Origin: Petrosia ficiformis
Lineage: Eukaryota > Porifera > Demospongiae > Haplosclerida > Petrosiidae
DNA length: 64,000 nucleotides
Direction of reading: 5' to 3'
Assembly (NCBI GenBank): GCA_947044365.1
Contig: OX345647.1
Coordinates: forward strand, 2,847,501 to 2,911,500
Below, piece by piece: positions 13,721 to 25,645 of this stretch. The translations under genes were made by a program, and so were the position numbers. Under the pieces are notes generated by a model. That model searched no databases. It was given only the letters and a program-made list of their open reading frames with translations, and was not told the DNA's origin. Each line of letters opens with the position of its first letter. Within the stretch, counting starts at the first letter, position 1.

Positions 13721-14630
13721 TATCCTTCCGTCCTTCCTTCTGTCCCTCCGTCCGTACGCCTTTCTGTCCGTCCTTCCATCCGTCCTTCCGTCTGTCCGTC
13801 TGTACATCTTTCCGACCCTTCGTCCTTCCTTCCGTCCTTCCCTCCGTCCGACCTACCGTCCTACAGTCTGTCAGTCCCCCCTTCCGTCCGTCCATTCGTC
13901 CGTCCGTCCGACCCTCCGTCCATCCTTCCGCTTCCCCTTCCGTCCGTCCATTCGTGTTTCCTTCCGTCCGTCCTTCCGTCTGTCTGTCCGTTCGTCTGTC
14001 CGTCCGTCCATTCGTTTTTCACTCCGTCCGTTCGTCCGCCCTTCCTTCTGTCTGTCCGTCCTTCCACCTTCCTTCCGTGATTCCTTCCGTCCGTGTTTCC
14101 CTCCGTCCGTCCTTCCATCCCTCCGTCCGTCCGTCCGTCCATTTGTCTTTCCTTCCTTCCGTCCTTCCTTCCGCTTGTCCTTCCATTCGCCCGTCCTTCC
14201 ATCTGTCCCTCCGACCGTCCGTCCGCTCGTCCGACCCTCCTACCATCGCTCCGTCTGTCCGTCCGTCTGTCCGCTCTTCTGTCTTTCTTTCCACCTGTCT
14301 GTCCGTCCTTTCGTCCGTGTTCTCACATGTCCGTCCTTCTGTCTTTCCGTCCGTCCGTCTGCCCGTCCGTCCGTCCATCCTTCCATCCGTCCTTCCGTCC
14401 GTTCGCCCGTCCGTCCGTCCGTCCCTTCGTCCTTCCATCTGCCCGTCCGTTCATCCGTCCGTCCTTCCATCCGTCCGTCCGTCCTTCCATCCTTTCGTTT
14501 GTCCTTCCGTCCGCCCGTCCCTCCGTCCTCCTTCCTTCCCTCTTTCCGTCCCTCCCTCCATCCGTCCATTCATGCCTCCGTCCCTCTCTTCGTCCGTCCG
14601 TCCATCTGTCTGTCTGTCCTTCTGTCTATG
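13721..14630 (+). repeat. CpG-dense CGTC/TTCC array
   Basis: About 900 bases built from CCGT/CCGTCCTT-type units with many CpG dinucleotides, in sharp contrast to the AT-rich surroundings. It is free of stops over long stretches in several frames on both strands, which explains the long Ser/Pro/Arg open frames. I do not consider these genes. A shorter related block is at 17595-18135. Confidence 0.88.
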
Positions 14631-15020
14631 CATCTATTTATCTATCTATCTAACTATCTATCTATCTATTTATCTATCTTCTAACTATCTATCTACCTAT
14701 CCATGCATCCAACCGTCTATTCATCCATCCACACATCCATTTATCCATCCATCCATCCATCCATCCATCCATCCATCTATCCATCCATCCATCCATCCAT
14801 CCATCCGTGCATCCCTCCATCCATCCATCCATCCATCCATCCATTCATCCATTCATCCATTCATTCATCATTTAATTAATTTATCTTTCCAACTCTTTAT
14901 CTATACTTCCAAGGATGCATCTATCCATCCGTCAGTTTGTCTGTTAGTCCATCCTGCATTCTATCCATCCATTCTATGCATCCATCATTTATCAATTAAC
15001 CGCTGCATCCATAAAACATA
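14631..15020 (+). repeat. TATC then CATC array
   Basis: TATC units (14635-14700) give way to CATC units (14700-14880) and then to more irregular, semi-unique sequence. The same succession follows the second CGTC block at 18135-18760, including the shared words ATGCATCCAACCGTCT and ACCGCT(G/C)CATCCAT, so 13550-15020 and 17300-18760 are diverged duplicates. Confidence 0.85.
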
Positions 15021-17594
15021 CAATGATCCATTAATCCATCTATCTATCTATCTATCTATCTATCCATCTATCTATCTCTCTATCTCTCTAAATGTCTATC
15101 TCTCTATCTCTCTATCTACATATCTACATATCTACCTATCTACCTATCTAACTATTTATTTATCTATCTAACTGTCTAATCTATCTATTTTTCTTTGAAA
15201 TATGTATCTGTCTGTCTATATAGCTATATACGTATCTGTCTATATGTATTGATATTTTACATATGTATCAATCAAAATTATTAGCTAGGTCACTATCAAT
15301 ATCCCTATCTATCTATCTATTTATCTATCTATCTATCCACCCACCCACTCATTCATCCATCCATCCATCAATCCATCCACACATCCATCCATCTTTCCTT
15401 ACATCCATCCATCCATCCATCTATTCATCTACCCCCATACCCATCTACCCATCAACCCATCAACCCATTAAGCCTTCTACCTATTTACATATCCACATAT
15501 GTACATATCTACCTAACTACCTATCAACCTCTCTATATTTCTACATATCTACCTATCTACCTATCTACATATATACCTATCTACCCATCAACCCATTAAG
15601 CCTTCTACCTATTTACATATCCACATATGTACATATCTACCTAACTACCTATCAACCTCTCTATATTTCTACATATCTACCTATCTACCTATCTACCTAT
15701 ATACCTATCTACCTATCTAGCTATCTAAGTTTCTACCGATCTACCTGTCTACCTCATTAAATCTCTAATTCTCTACCTACCTACCTATCTATTTATCTAC
15801 CTATCTACCTATCTACCTATCTACCTATCTACCTATCTACCTATCTCCCTACTTAGCTATCTACGTATCTATCGATCTACCTATCTACATCACTAAATCT
15901 CTAACTCTCTACCTCTCTACGTATCTACCTAGCTAATTTTCTACCTATCTACATATATATCTACTTACGTATATACCAATATTACATATGTATCAATCTA
16001 AATGAACAGGTATGTATCTATCATTATATCTATCTATCTGTCTATTTTCTATCTATCTATATATATATCCATCTCTCTATATATGTATCCATTCATCCAT
16101 TCATCCATCTATTCTCCTATTCACGTACACATCTATTCATTAACCCATCTACCTATCTAACTATCTATATATCTAAATATCTAACTATCTACCTATCAAC
16201 CTATCTAACTATCTACCTATCTAACTATTTACCGATGTACCTATCTATCTATCTATCTATCTATTTATCTATAAATCTATCTATCAATCTCTCTGTCTGT
16301 CTGTCCGTCTGTCTGTCTGTCTGTCTGTCTGTCAGTCTGTCTGTCTGTCCGTCGTACCGTCCGTCATTCCGTCCGTCCATCCATCCATCCATCCATCTAT
16401 CTATCTACTTATCTATCTAACTATCTATATATCTATCTATCTGTATATCTACGTATCTATTTATCTACCTATCTACCTATCTACCTATCTACCTATTTAC
16501 GTATTTACCTATCTACCTATTTACCTATTTAACTATCTACCTATCTACCTACCTAACTACCTATCTACCTATCTAACCGTCTAAATATCTATCTTTCTAC
16601 CTATCTAGCTATCTACCTATCTAGCTATCTACCTATCTACCTGTCTACATTTCTACATGTCTACATGTCTACCTGTCTGCCTGTCTATCAGTCTATCAGT
16701 CTAATTGTCTACATGTCTACCTGTCTAACTGAATACTTGTCTACCTGTCTAACTGTCTAACTGACTACCCGTCGACCAATCTAACTATCAGTCTATCTGC
16801 CTATCTGCCTATCTGCCTATCTACCTAACTACATACCTATCTACCTAGCGACATATCTAACTGTCTACCTATCTACCTATCTACATGTTTAATTGTCTAC
16901 CTGTCTACCTGTCTACCTGTCTGCATATCTATCTGTCTATTTGTCTATTTGTCTACCTTTCTACCTGTCCACCTGTCTACCTGTCTACCTTTCTAACTCA
17001 CTACCCATCTACTTATCTAAGTATCAGCCTATCTGCCTATCTACTTATCTAACTATATACCTATCTACCTATCTACCTATTTACCTATTTACCTATCTAC
17101 CTAACTACATACCTATCTACCTATCTACCTATCTACCTATAGCTATCTAACTGTCTACCTATCTACCTATCTACCTATCTACCTATCTACTGATCTACCT
17201 ATCTTCATCTCTAAATCTCTAACTCTCTACCTCTCTACCTATCTACTTAGCTACCTTTCTACATATCTACCTATCTATCTACCTGCCTATCTACCTATAT
17301 TACATATGTATCAATCTAAAATTATAGGTATGTATCTATCATTATCTCTATCTATCTATCTATCTAAGTATCTCACCTTCTATCGAACCATCTCTCTATC
17401 TATCTATTTATTTATTTATCTTTTTATCTGTCTATATATTTATATATCTATCTAATTATCTATATATCTATCTATCTATATATCTATCTATCCATTTTTC
17501 CATCTATCTATCTATCTATCTATCAATCTATCTATCTCTCTATCCATCTATCCATCTATCTCTCTATATATTTATCTATCTATATATCTATTTA
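15021..17594 (+). repeat. Period-4 array field II
   Basis: TATC, CATC and CTAC blocks with anchors at about 15266, 15985 and 17303. The stretch 15180-15800 is a diverged copy of 8560-9010 (same anchor context ending ATCAATCAAAA, same succession of blocks). The part at 15985-16450 is related to the modules at 9291-11160. A short internal duplication of about 125 bp repeats at 15465-15710. No gene. Confidence 0.83.
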
Positions 17595-18135
17595 ACTATT
17601 CTTCCGTCCTTCAGTCCGTATGTCCGTCCGTCCGTCCGTCCTACCTTCCGTCATTCCATCCGTCCCCCCTTCCATCCGTCCGCCCGTCCGTTCGTCCGTC
17701 CCTCCTTCCGTCTGTCCGTCAGTCCGTTCGACCTTCCGACCATCCGTCCATCCGTCCCACCCTCCATCAGTCCGTCTGACCGCCCTTCAGTCCTTCATTC
17801 CACCTGTCCATCCTTCCTTCCGTCCATGTTCTCGTATGTCCGTCCATCCTCCTGTCCGTCCGTCCGACCGTCCTTCCGTCCTTCTATTTAACCGTCCGTC
17901 CTCCCTTACGTCCGTCCGTCATTCCATCCGCCCGTCCGTCCTTCCGTCTGTCCTTCTTTTCTCCCTTCTGTCCATCCGTCCTTCCGTTTGTCCTTCCGTC
18001 CGCCCGTCCGTCCTTCCTTCCTTCCGTCCGTCCGTCCCTCCCTCCATCCTTCCGTCTGTGCCTCCGTCCCTCCCTCCGTCATTCCGTCCCTTCGTTGGTC
18101 CGACCGTCCGTCCGTCTGTCTGTCTGTCCTTCTGT
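17595..18135 (+). repeat. Second CpG-dense CGTC array
   Basis: About 540 bases of CCGTCCGT/CCTTCCGT units, related to the larger block at 13721-14630 and ending in the same TCTGTCTGTCTGTCC word before the TATC array. Long open frames are repeat-derived. Confidence 0.86.
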
Positions 18136-18940
18136 CTATCCATCTATCTATCTCTCTATCTAACTATCTATCTATCTATTTATCTACCTTCTAACTATCT
18201 ATCTATCTATCCATGCATGCAACCGTCTATTCAACCATCCACACTTCCATCCAACCATCCATCCATCCATGCATCCATCTATCCATCCATCCATGCATCC
18301 ATCCATCCATCGATCCATCCATCCATCCATCCATTCCTTCATTCTTCCCTCCCTCAATCCATTCATCCATTCATGCAAATGCTCATCCCTTCATCAATCA
18401 TACTTCTCCAACAGTCTATCATTTCTCCCCTCCAGCCATCTGTCCATTCGTCTGTCCATCTGTTTGTCCAACCTTATGTCTATCCATCCATCCCTCTATC
18501 CATTCATTCATCATTCTATAAATCTATCTATTGAACTCTTTATCTATATCTCCAATGATGAATCTATCCATCCGTCAGCCTGTCTCCCGCATTCTATCCA
18601 TCTATTCTTCCATTCATCCATTCGTCTGTTCATCCGTCCATACATCAATCCATCCGATCATCCTCCCATTCATTTATTCATCCATTCATCCATCAATCAT
18701 TTATCCATTAACCGCTCCATCCATCAAAACATACAATGATCCATCAATCCATACACCCAAAAATTCATCCATCTAGCCGTCTCTCTATCCATCCATGCAT
18801 CAATGCATTCTTTCATCCATCCAAGCAACCATGCAAACATCCATCTATCTATCATTGCAAACCTCCTTCCATCTATCCATTCATATTTCCATCCATCCAT
18901 CCATACATCGGTTAGTCTATCTATCTATATATGTAAGTTC
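18136..18940 (+). repeat. TATC/CATC array, decaying towards the right
   Basis: CATC runs at about 18210-18380 become increasingly degenerate towards 18900. It is a diverged copy of 14631-15020 with an added stretch. No gene. Confidence 0.82.
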
Positions 18941-19216
18941 TCTCTATCTTTCTATTTTGGTATCTATCTATATATTTCTGTGTCTAATTGTTACATATTT
19001 TTCTCTATATCTCTGTCTGTCTGATTGTTTGTCTGTCTTTCTGTTTGTCTGATTCTACCTATCTATTTATGAATTTCATTACGTATCTATATGTATATAT
19101 TTATCATAGAATTTATGTATCTATCTATTTATTCAATTAATTACCTATCTATTGCTTTATTTGTCTACTACAAATATATTTCTCTATCTCTCAACGTGTC
19201 TCTCTTTCTGTGTAGT

Positions 19217-19248
<32 letters not shown>

Positions 19249-19402
19249 TATATGTATATCTACCTATTTATCTATGTATTTATTTATGGATGTATGTTTG
19301 TGTTTATTGATCTGAGTTTCGGATACATTCATCCCAAAACACTGCACACAATTCCATAAAACGTACACCATATATAGAAAACAGTATAACGTAAGCACTA
19401 AT
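18941..19402 (+). other. Tail of the 19.4-kb unit
   Basis: 18941-19110 is a diverged relative of 5125-5326, with shared order of words such as CTACCTATCTA, TTATGAATTTC and TTACGTATC. A (TA)n tract follows, then about 80 bases of unrecognised sequence (19320-19402) ending at the start of copy B. No coding evidence. Confidence 0.75.
19217..19243. repeat. (TA)n microsatellite
   Basis: Uninterrupted TA dinucleotides in the tail of copy A, flanked by TATGTACATATATG. No equivalent exists in copy B because that part of the unit is missing there. Confidence 0.95.
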
Positions 19403-19897
19403 CACTAAGCCCAAAACCGAAAACCCTAAATACGGATTCCCAAATTAAAAGGTTTACCTAACTACCATCCTACCTACCTACCTACCTACCTACCCGTCAC
19501 TTAACGTACCACTTTCTGGTTAAGAAGATATCATTTCTTTGTTAGTTGTTCTTAGGTGCTCACTAGTTAGAAATATATTCTTGTCTTGTGAGATAGAATG
19601 AATGCATTGCACACTGATTTGAGACTGTTAGTTTACTATTTGAATTGCTTCTTATTTCTGGTACGTTACTTTTAGCAGATGAACTTCTGCAAATTTCATT
19701 TGTTGTTCATATTTTGTTTATGTGATTTTATTCCCCTCGATCATAGATTAATTCATTATAATAATAAATGTACTCGTTAACATGTTTAGTTTTCCTTAAA
19801 CTTCAGTTATTTACTTATGGTTCCTTTTCTACGAAAGGATTTATTGTTCCTCCGGCAGGTTTATATCTCTTAAAAATTGGTGATTTAAAGACAAATA

Positions 19898-19937
19898 CTC
19901 AGTAAGTGTGGAAATTAAAATTCCACACTTTACTAAG
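19898..19937. other. Perfect-stem hairpin (copy B)
   Basis: Same hairpin as at 496-535, with arms at 19901-19913 and 19921-19934. Both arms are unchanged between the two 19.4-kb copies. Confidence 0.8.
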
Positions 19938-22522
19938 TTTCATATATGTAGTCATTATCGTAAAGTCACAATCCAACAGGATTAGTTTTGCGCTAACTTA
20001 AAATTTTACATGAAGCATTCACTAGGTCAGTATTGCTAATCATGTATTGTAGACATTTCATATAATCACTATACTTATAAATGAGTACATTTCAGAGCGC
20101 TGTGAATTGTTTTGCAAATTAGCTGTAGATCACAATAGGAATTCTACTCTGTAAGTGAATAAAATTTCAAATCCCAAATCTCACTCCTCCTCACATTGAT
20201 ATGTATATTCAATCAATATAAAGTCACTCTACAATATGTTTAGTTCTTACTCAAGTTAGGTTAATTATGTACTCCCATTCACTCCTCCAAATTCCTCCGC
20301 ACATGAACTTAATCTACCAGATGACTCCTCACAAAGACTCCTCTAGATGACTCCTCCCCCTAACTACTATGTTCTAGTGACTACTCCTCTTGACATATCA
20401 TTGTGAGTATTCATGACTCTTTATGACTTCTGGTGACTGTTGATGATTACTCCATTTCTAGTCACATTACTTGTTTAGGTTTCATGAATCCAATCGACAT
20501 AAAATGGAGTGATGTTGTAGTACGTGAGTTATTGCACCTTTCACATATTATTCATTCTGCATTCAAATCATATCATCAATATGTGTATTTCATTCATCAA
20601 TTGAGACTTAAAGGAGAGTTAGTACAGTGATCTTGTAGTATGTCAACGTCTTCTTTCTTGATTGTAGTAAAATTTCTTGATAGACTTGTAGTATACCAAC
20701 GTCTTCTTTCTCTGCTATAGTTATAGTTGTTCATAGTTCTTGTTCTTGCTAGATAGGAAAATATTCTTGTCGGGTAGTATTACACAATATGATAATTTGT
20801 AAGAATGTTAGATTGCAAATTTACTTATTTCATACTTCTCTTAGGTACTACTATTGTGAAGACGAAGTCAAGACATGCTGTGATTCATTCTTAAGTATTC
20901 CGCTGATGAATGCTCGTAATCACTACATTATCGTCAAATCTAGAGTTTTATTTTTGAATTATCACTCTCATTGTTTGTGAAATCTCAACATGTGAAAACA
21001 CCAGTCGTCTGTTTTGTCTTATTTCCAGTCTCCTGGCTCCAGTCAACCTTATGAATTTTCCAACCTCCAGACATTTATGTTCTGTAGACTACAGTTGCGA
21101 GTCTCACAAACACTCTATCCTGCATTCTTTATGTCACTTATGCAGACTCCAGTATCCAGTTTCTAAGTTAATTTATCTGTTCTCATCAAGAACCTTGCTT
21201 GGTAAGCAGATGAGATTAATTAGATTATGTAATCCTTTCCATCATTCATGTACTGATTACAATTGTAAATGCAGTATTTAATATGTTTACTATTTCCACA
21301 AGTTCGGTTTGATAGGAGGAGTCCATTTGTTCGATGAGGACTGATTTCATTGTGTACACAGTTTGATGTATTTCTCATTGTCGTTCCATGTAATTTTACT
21401 CTGCAATAGAGTTATTTTTTTGGTGTCGTAAGTTACGTGTATATACCAATCCAAACAACTTCCAACATTTGTATATTCATTCATTCATTATAACAAAAGT
21501 GCACTAATTCATGTGTTTAGTTTGTTTCCAAAGTTAGGTTCTTAGGTCGATGCAAGTTGTAGTGTTGTGATGGTTCTTAGTTCTTTCACTTAGATGTCAC
21601 TTCAGTTAAGTTGATTTATACATTCTTATCATTAGTTTTACTCAGTATTCATAAAATGTTCAGTAGCCCATTCCACCGTTCATATACTCATCATAATTGT
21701 AAATGCATACAATGTATGTTTATTTTTCTTTTCAAGTTTCATTTCATAGGAGTGATCTATTTCCTCAAGAAACAGTGATCTGTTTGTGTTCACAAACTGA
21801 GTTTAGCAATGATTTCTATTTAAATCACAAGTTTAGGATCTCTCTTAAGACGTTTGTTATAAATACAAGGTAGTTATTTGGTTAGTGTGGTAAGTTTTGT
21901 ATACCGTCAAGCACTCTTCCATGATTTGTATATTCATTCAATAATTATAACTATAAATGCACTAGTTAATATGTTGAGTTTGCTTCCCAAGTTAGATTAT
22001 AGGTCGATGCCAGGTGTTGTGGACCGATTCTTAAGCTTAGACTTCATTCAAGTTAAGTTGATTTATATATACCTAGTTTTACTAGGTAGTCGTATAAGTT
22101 TATGTAGTCCACTCCACCATTAATGTACTCAATATATATGTAGAGGCAGTCTTATAAATGTTTATTTTTCCCCAAAGTTTCATTTCATAGGAGTGATCCA
22201 TTTCATCAAAGATGAGTGAATGCTCTGTTTGCTTATATATTGAGAGTCTGTCCAACGTCGTTTCTTGTATAAAGAAGTTGGTTATTCGGTTTGTGTCGTA
22301 AGTTTTGTATACTGTCAATCACTCTGCCATCGTTTGTATATTCCTTCATTTATCACAACTGTAAATGTGATGTATTTAGTTTTCTCCCAAGTATAGTATC
22401 TTAGGAGCATGATCTCGTCTGTACACAAATTCCAAGAAGATTCTCTATTGGTAAGTTAATCATTTTATACTTTTGATTCACATTTAATATGTATATGTAG
22501 TTCTTCTCATGTGATATGTAAT

Positions 22523-22786
22523 TCTTAGTTCTTGGTAGTTCTTGTAGTTGTTGGTAACGCTTGGTATTTCTTGGTAGTTTTTGGTAGTTCTTGGTAGTTA
22601 TTGAAGTTCTTCTTAGTTCTGGTAGTTCTTGCTGCAGCTTTTGTAGTTGACAATATTATTTATGTCGTAGTATTTCATGGGATCTTGAAGTTCGTTTATT
22701 TCTTGTAGTTCTTGGTAGTTCTTGGTACTTCTTTGTAGTTCTTGGTAGTTCTTGGTAGTTCTTTGTAGTTCTTGGTAGTTGTTGCG
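22523..22786 (+). repeat. 10-bp minisatellite, unit TAGTTCTTGG (copy B)
   Basis: Equivalent of 3121-3383. Unit number is unchanged and a few substitutions are present. Confidence 0.88.
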
Positions 22787-22913
22787 GTTCTCGAACAGTT
22801 TATATTTACAAGAGGTTGCTGTATTCTAGCTGTGGAACGATGCTGCAGAGTAGTTCTCATTCTCAAAATCCTTTTAATAATGAGTGATACTATATGTGTT
22901 CATAATATGAAAC

Positions 22914-23094
22914 CTTTTAATTTTATTAACAGTGATTATCTATAGTTAATAAGTAATTAAATATTAATTTATTGAGAGTTAATTAATTATATCATTATTT
23001 AAACTGTTAATTAAACAGTGAAGTAATAAAACTAATTAGTCTATTACTGTTACTAGTTAATTATTTTTACCAATAACTATTATTAATTAACTGA
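22914..23094. other. TAAT/TTAA-rich block (copy B)
   Basis: Equivalent of 3512-3692; the ACTGTT/AACAGT inverted repeat is retained. Confidence 0.7.
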
Positions 23095-24132
23095 AAATGG
23101 TGGGTGTGTTCATTGTTCAGATGGACATTTTCAGAGGAGATAGAAATGTTTCATAGTGATTGCTGATTGAGAAGTAAACCTGTGAGTTATCATTAAAATG
23201 TAACTCCATTTTCTCTTACTAGAATGTACTGGCTGTGTTGAAAATGAAATCCTTTCTACAATGTTTCTGAGGACTTTCAACTGATACTAGTAATTTTACA
23301 ATGAATATGTCCAACATTCTCTTCCCAATCTGTAGATAGCTACTAAGAGTGACATTACACAAACAGAGTGGAAATTGTACTTTATGGAGTGAGCTTTTGA
23401 ATGTTACGTTAGTTAATATTTGTTCCACACTCCAGGTCCTCCGTAGAGGTCAGGTTAATTCTGATTGCTGTCACTTCCAAGACATTCCTTCGTATTCTTT
23501 CTAATATTGTTTAAAATGTGAGTACAAGGAAGGGATTTGATTGAATATTATTTAGTACTCAAATATAGCACATCAAGTATAGTGTTTTCATAACAATTTC
23601 TCAGTAAGTTTCAAAACCTATGAAATTCCATCCCCCACTCTTCAGTCGTTCATCTATTATTATCACAAATCACTACTAACATGTTTAGTTTTGAACTTAC
23701 ATACGTATTTTACTCTTTCCCCCCTTTCTTCTAAAGATTAACATCCAAACGTTAGCTCAGTAAGTATTGGGAATTATGTAATGCTGGCTTCACATAAGCA
23801 CTGATGAACTGTATAACATGTTTAATTCATTACCAAAGTTAAATTTCTCAGTCATGTGAATGTTTCCACAAGTTAACTGTAGCTAATATGACGAGTTCTA
23901 TTCAGTAAGTGAATAATATTATGTATTCCATTTGATTGCTCCTCCCTCATTCGTAAGCATATTCATTCAATATTAACGTAAATCCCTCTACAGTATGTTT
24001 AGTTATTCCCAAAATTAGGTTAATTGTTAATTATGTACTCCTATTGACCACTCCAGAATCCTCCAGACAAAATTGGAATCCACCAGAGGACTCATCGAGA
24101 AGACATTGATTTGATGTAAAGCTATTCAAATT

Positions 24133-24712
24133 AGTGAGGGTATACTGTATATATCTCTCTATCCTTATAAACCTGTATTTCTTTATATCCCTTTATCTAA
24201 GCTTGTATTTATCTATGGATCTAATTCTTATGTACACAACTATCTACATAATCAATCTTGTTATATATCTATCTATCGATTTGTATATTGTGCTATCTAT
24301 TTATCCATTTAATTATCTAACTATCATTCTATCTATTTACCTATTTACGTATCTATTGATTTTTCTATGTATATAAACATTTATTGTCCATCTATCTATC
24401 GATCTATCCATCCATCCATCCATCTCTCCATCCTTCCATCCATTCATTCAAACTTTCATCCAATCATTAAATCAAAGGCCCGTCCATCCATCCATCCATC
24501 CATCAAATAGTCTATCTATCTATATTAATTAAGTTCTATGAATTTTTCTATTTTTGTATCTATTTATATATCTATCTGTCTATTTTCTATCTCTATTTTT
24601 CTCTGTATATCAGTCTGTCAGTGAGAGAGTTTCTCTGTCTGTTCGTTTTTCTGTTTCTACCTATCTACTTATGAATTTCTTTACGTATCCATTTATGCGT
24701 ATATGTATATAT
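24133..24712 (+). repeat. Transition zone into period-4 arrays (copy B)
   Basis: Equivalent of 4731-5326, about 16 bases shorter because of small indels around the short CATC runs and the CAGTCTGTC word. Confidence 0.82.
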
Positions 24713-25087
24713 GTCCTGTCTATCCCGTCTATCCGCTCTATCTTGACTATCCTGTCTATCCTGTTTATCTTGTTTATCCTGTCAATCTTGTCGATCCTGT
24801 CTATCCGGTTTTCCTTGACTATCCTGTCTGTCCGGTTTGTCTTGTCTATCCTCCAATTTTACTCTGTCTATCGTGTGTATCCTGTCGATCTTGTCTATGC
24901 TGCCTATCCTGTCTATCCTGTCTATCATGACTATCCAGTCTATCCTGTCTATACTGTTTATCATGTCTACCCTGTCTATCCTGTCTGTCAAGACTATCCT
25001 GTATATCCTGTCTATACTGTTTATCATGTCTATTATGTCTATACTGTCTATGCTGTCTATCCTGTCTGTCTTGTCTATCCTGTCTAG
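24713..25087 (+). repeat. 9-bp minisatellite, unit CTATCCTGT (copy B)
   Basis: Equivalent of 5327-5700 with almost the same succession of variant units, so there has been little unit turnover since the duplication. Confidence 0.92.
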
Positions 25088-25218
25088 GTATTCATCTATC
25101 TATCTATCTATATATCTGTTTATTTACCTATCTATCTTCCTTATCTATCTATCTACCTATTTATATATCTATCTATTTATCTACTATCCAAGTCTCCTTC
25201 TATTTATTTATCTATATA
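25088..25218 (+). repeat. TATC array left of the MITE pair
   Basis: Equivalent of about 5701-5831, ending in TATATA at the insertion point of the first TIR element. Confidence 0.85.
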
Positions 25219-25643
25219 TGTGACCGTGGATGAGAAAATCAACCTTATGGGCAAAATTTTCGAAATGCATTTTTTCATATTTTTGAAGTCCTTGGTATGT
25301 CAGCTATGCTGTGGTGAAATCGGTTTGGCGATCTGGCAATGCGTTACCAAGTTATAGACCTTTAAACATGTTATATCAGCACTTTAATTTTGGAGATAAA
25401 CGCGTTGAAAAACAATGAAATTATTATTAAATAAGTGCCGTATATTCCTGTTGAAACGATCGCTATAGGAAATCTGTGTGTAACTGACATCTGTAACTAA
25501 TTGTCAGGAAAGCTAAGGTATTATACTATAAGAAAATGTAATAAAACGCTAATCTGCTTTCGTTTGAATTTTTGTGTTATTTTGCCTTATACTGACAATT
25601 ATTAAATTTGCCCATAAGGTTGATTTTCTCATCCACAGTCACA
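25219..25643. mobile_element. Non-autonomous TIR element 1 (425 bp, MITE-like)
   Basis: The ends are 37-bp terminal inverted repeats (25219-25255 and 25607-25643) that start TGTGACCGTGG and differ at one position. TA dinucleotides lie outside both ends. The interior is AT-rich and has no transposase frame. The copy A site (around 5831) lacks the element and reads straight through, which confirms insertion. The TA flank suggests a Tc1/mariner-type movement, but a palindromic overlap makes ATAT with shorter TIRs equally readable, so the superfamily is uncertain. Confidence 0.87.
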
Positions 25644-25645
25644 TA

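Larger units (their letters stand above)
1..19402 (+). repeat. Copy A of a 19.4-kb direct tandem segment
   Basis: The first bases of the window recur at 19403 and the two copies stay aligned at a constant offset of 19402-19403 for thousands of bases, with scattered substitutions and a few small indels. Copy A holds, in order, an AT-rich modular part (1-4730), a 9-bp minisatellite (5327-5700) and a long stretch of period-4 arrays (to about 18940), then a short tail. Because the window begins exactly at the repeat start, I cannot tell whether more copies lie to the left. No intact gene was recognised inside it. Confidence 0.93.
19403..24132. other. AT-rich modular segment (copy B)
   Basis: Equivalent of 1-4730 with scattered differences. 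Differences inside the short open frames include amino-acid changing ones (for example two adjacent changes near 20559 relative to 1157), so the conservation of these frames simply reflects recent duplication. No gene. Confidence 0.85.

Noticed and set aside
13554..15171. Two overlapping frames of 376 and 405 codons on the plus strand
   Set aside because: They translate CGTC, CATC and TATC tracts into Ser/Pro/Ile/His strings; equally open frames exist on the other strand. Frames stay open because the tract lacks stops, not because of selection.
19415..19435. AACCCTAAA word resembling a telomeric repeat at the start of copy B
   Set aside because: A single occurrence, and copy A reads AACCTTAAA at the same place; there is no array.
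25219..25643. Element 1 as a functional small-RNA hairpin
   Set aside because: The 37-bp ends could pair but are separated by about 350 bases and carry the marks of transposon TIRs with TA flanks; no independent evidence for an RNA gene.
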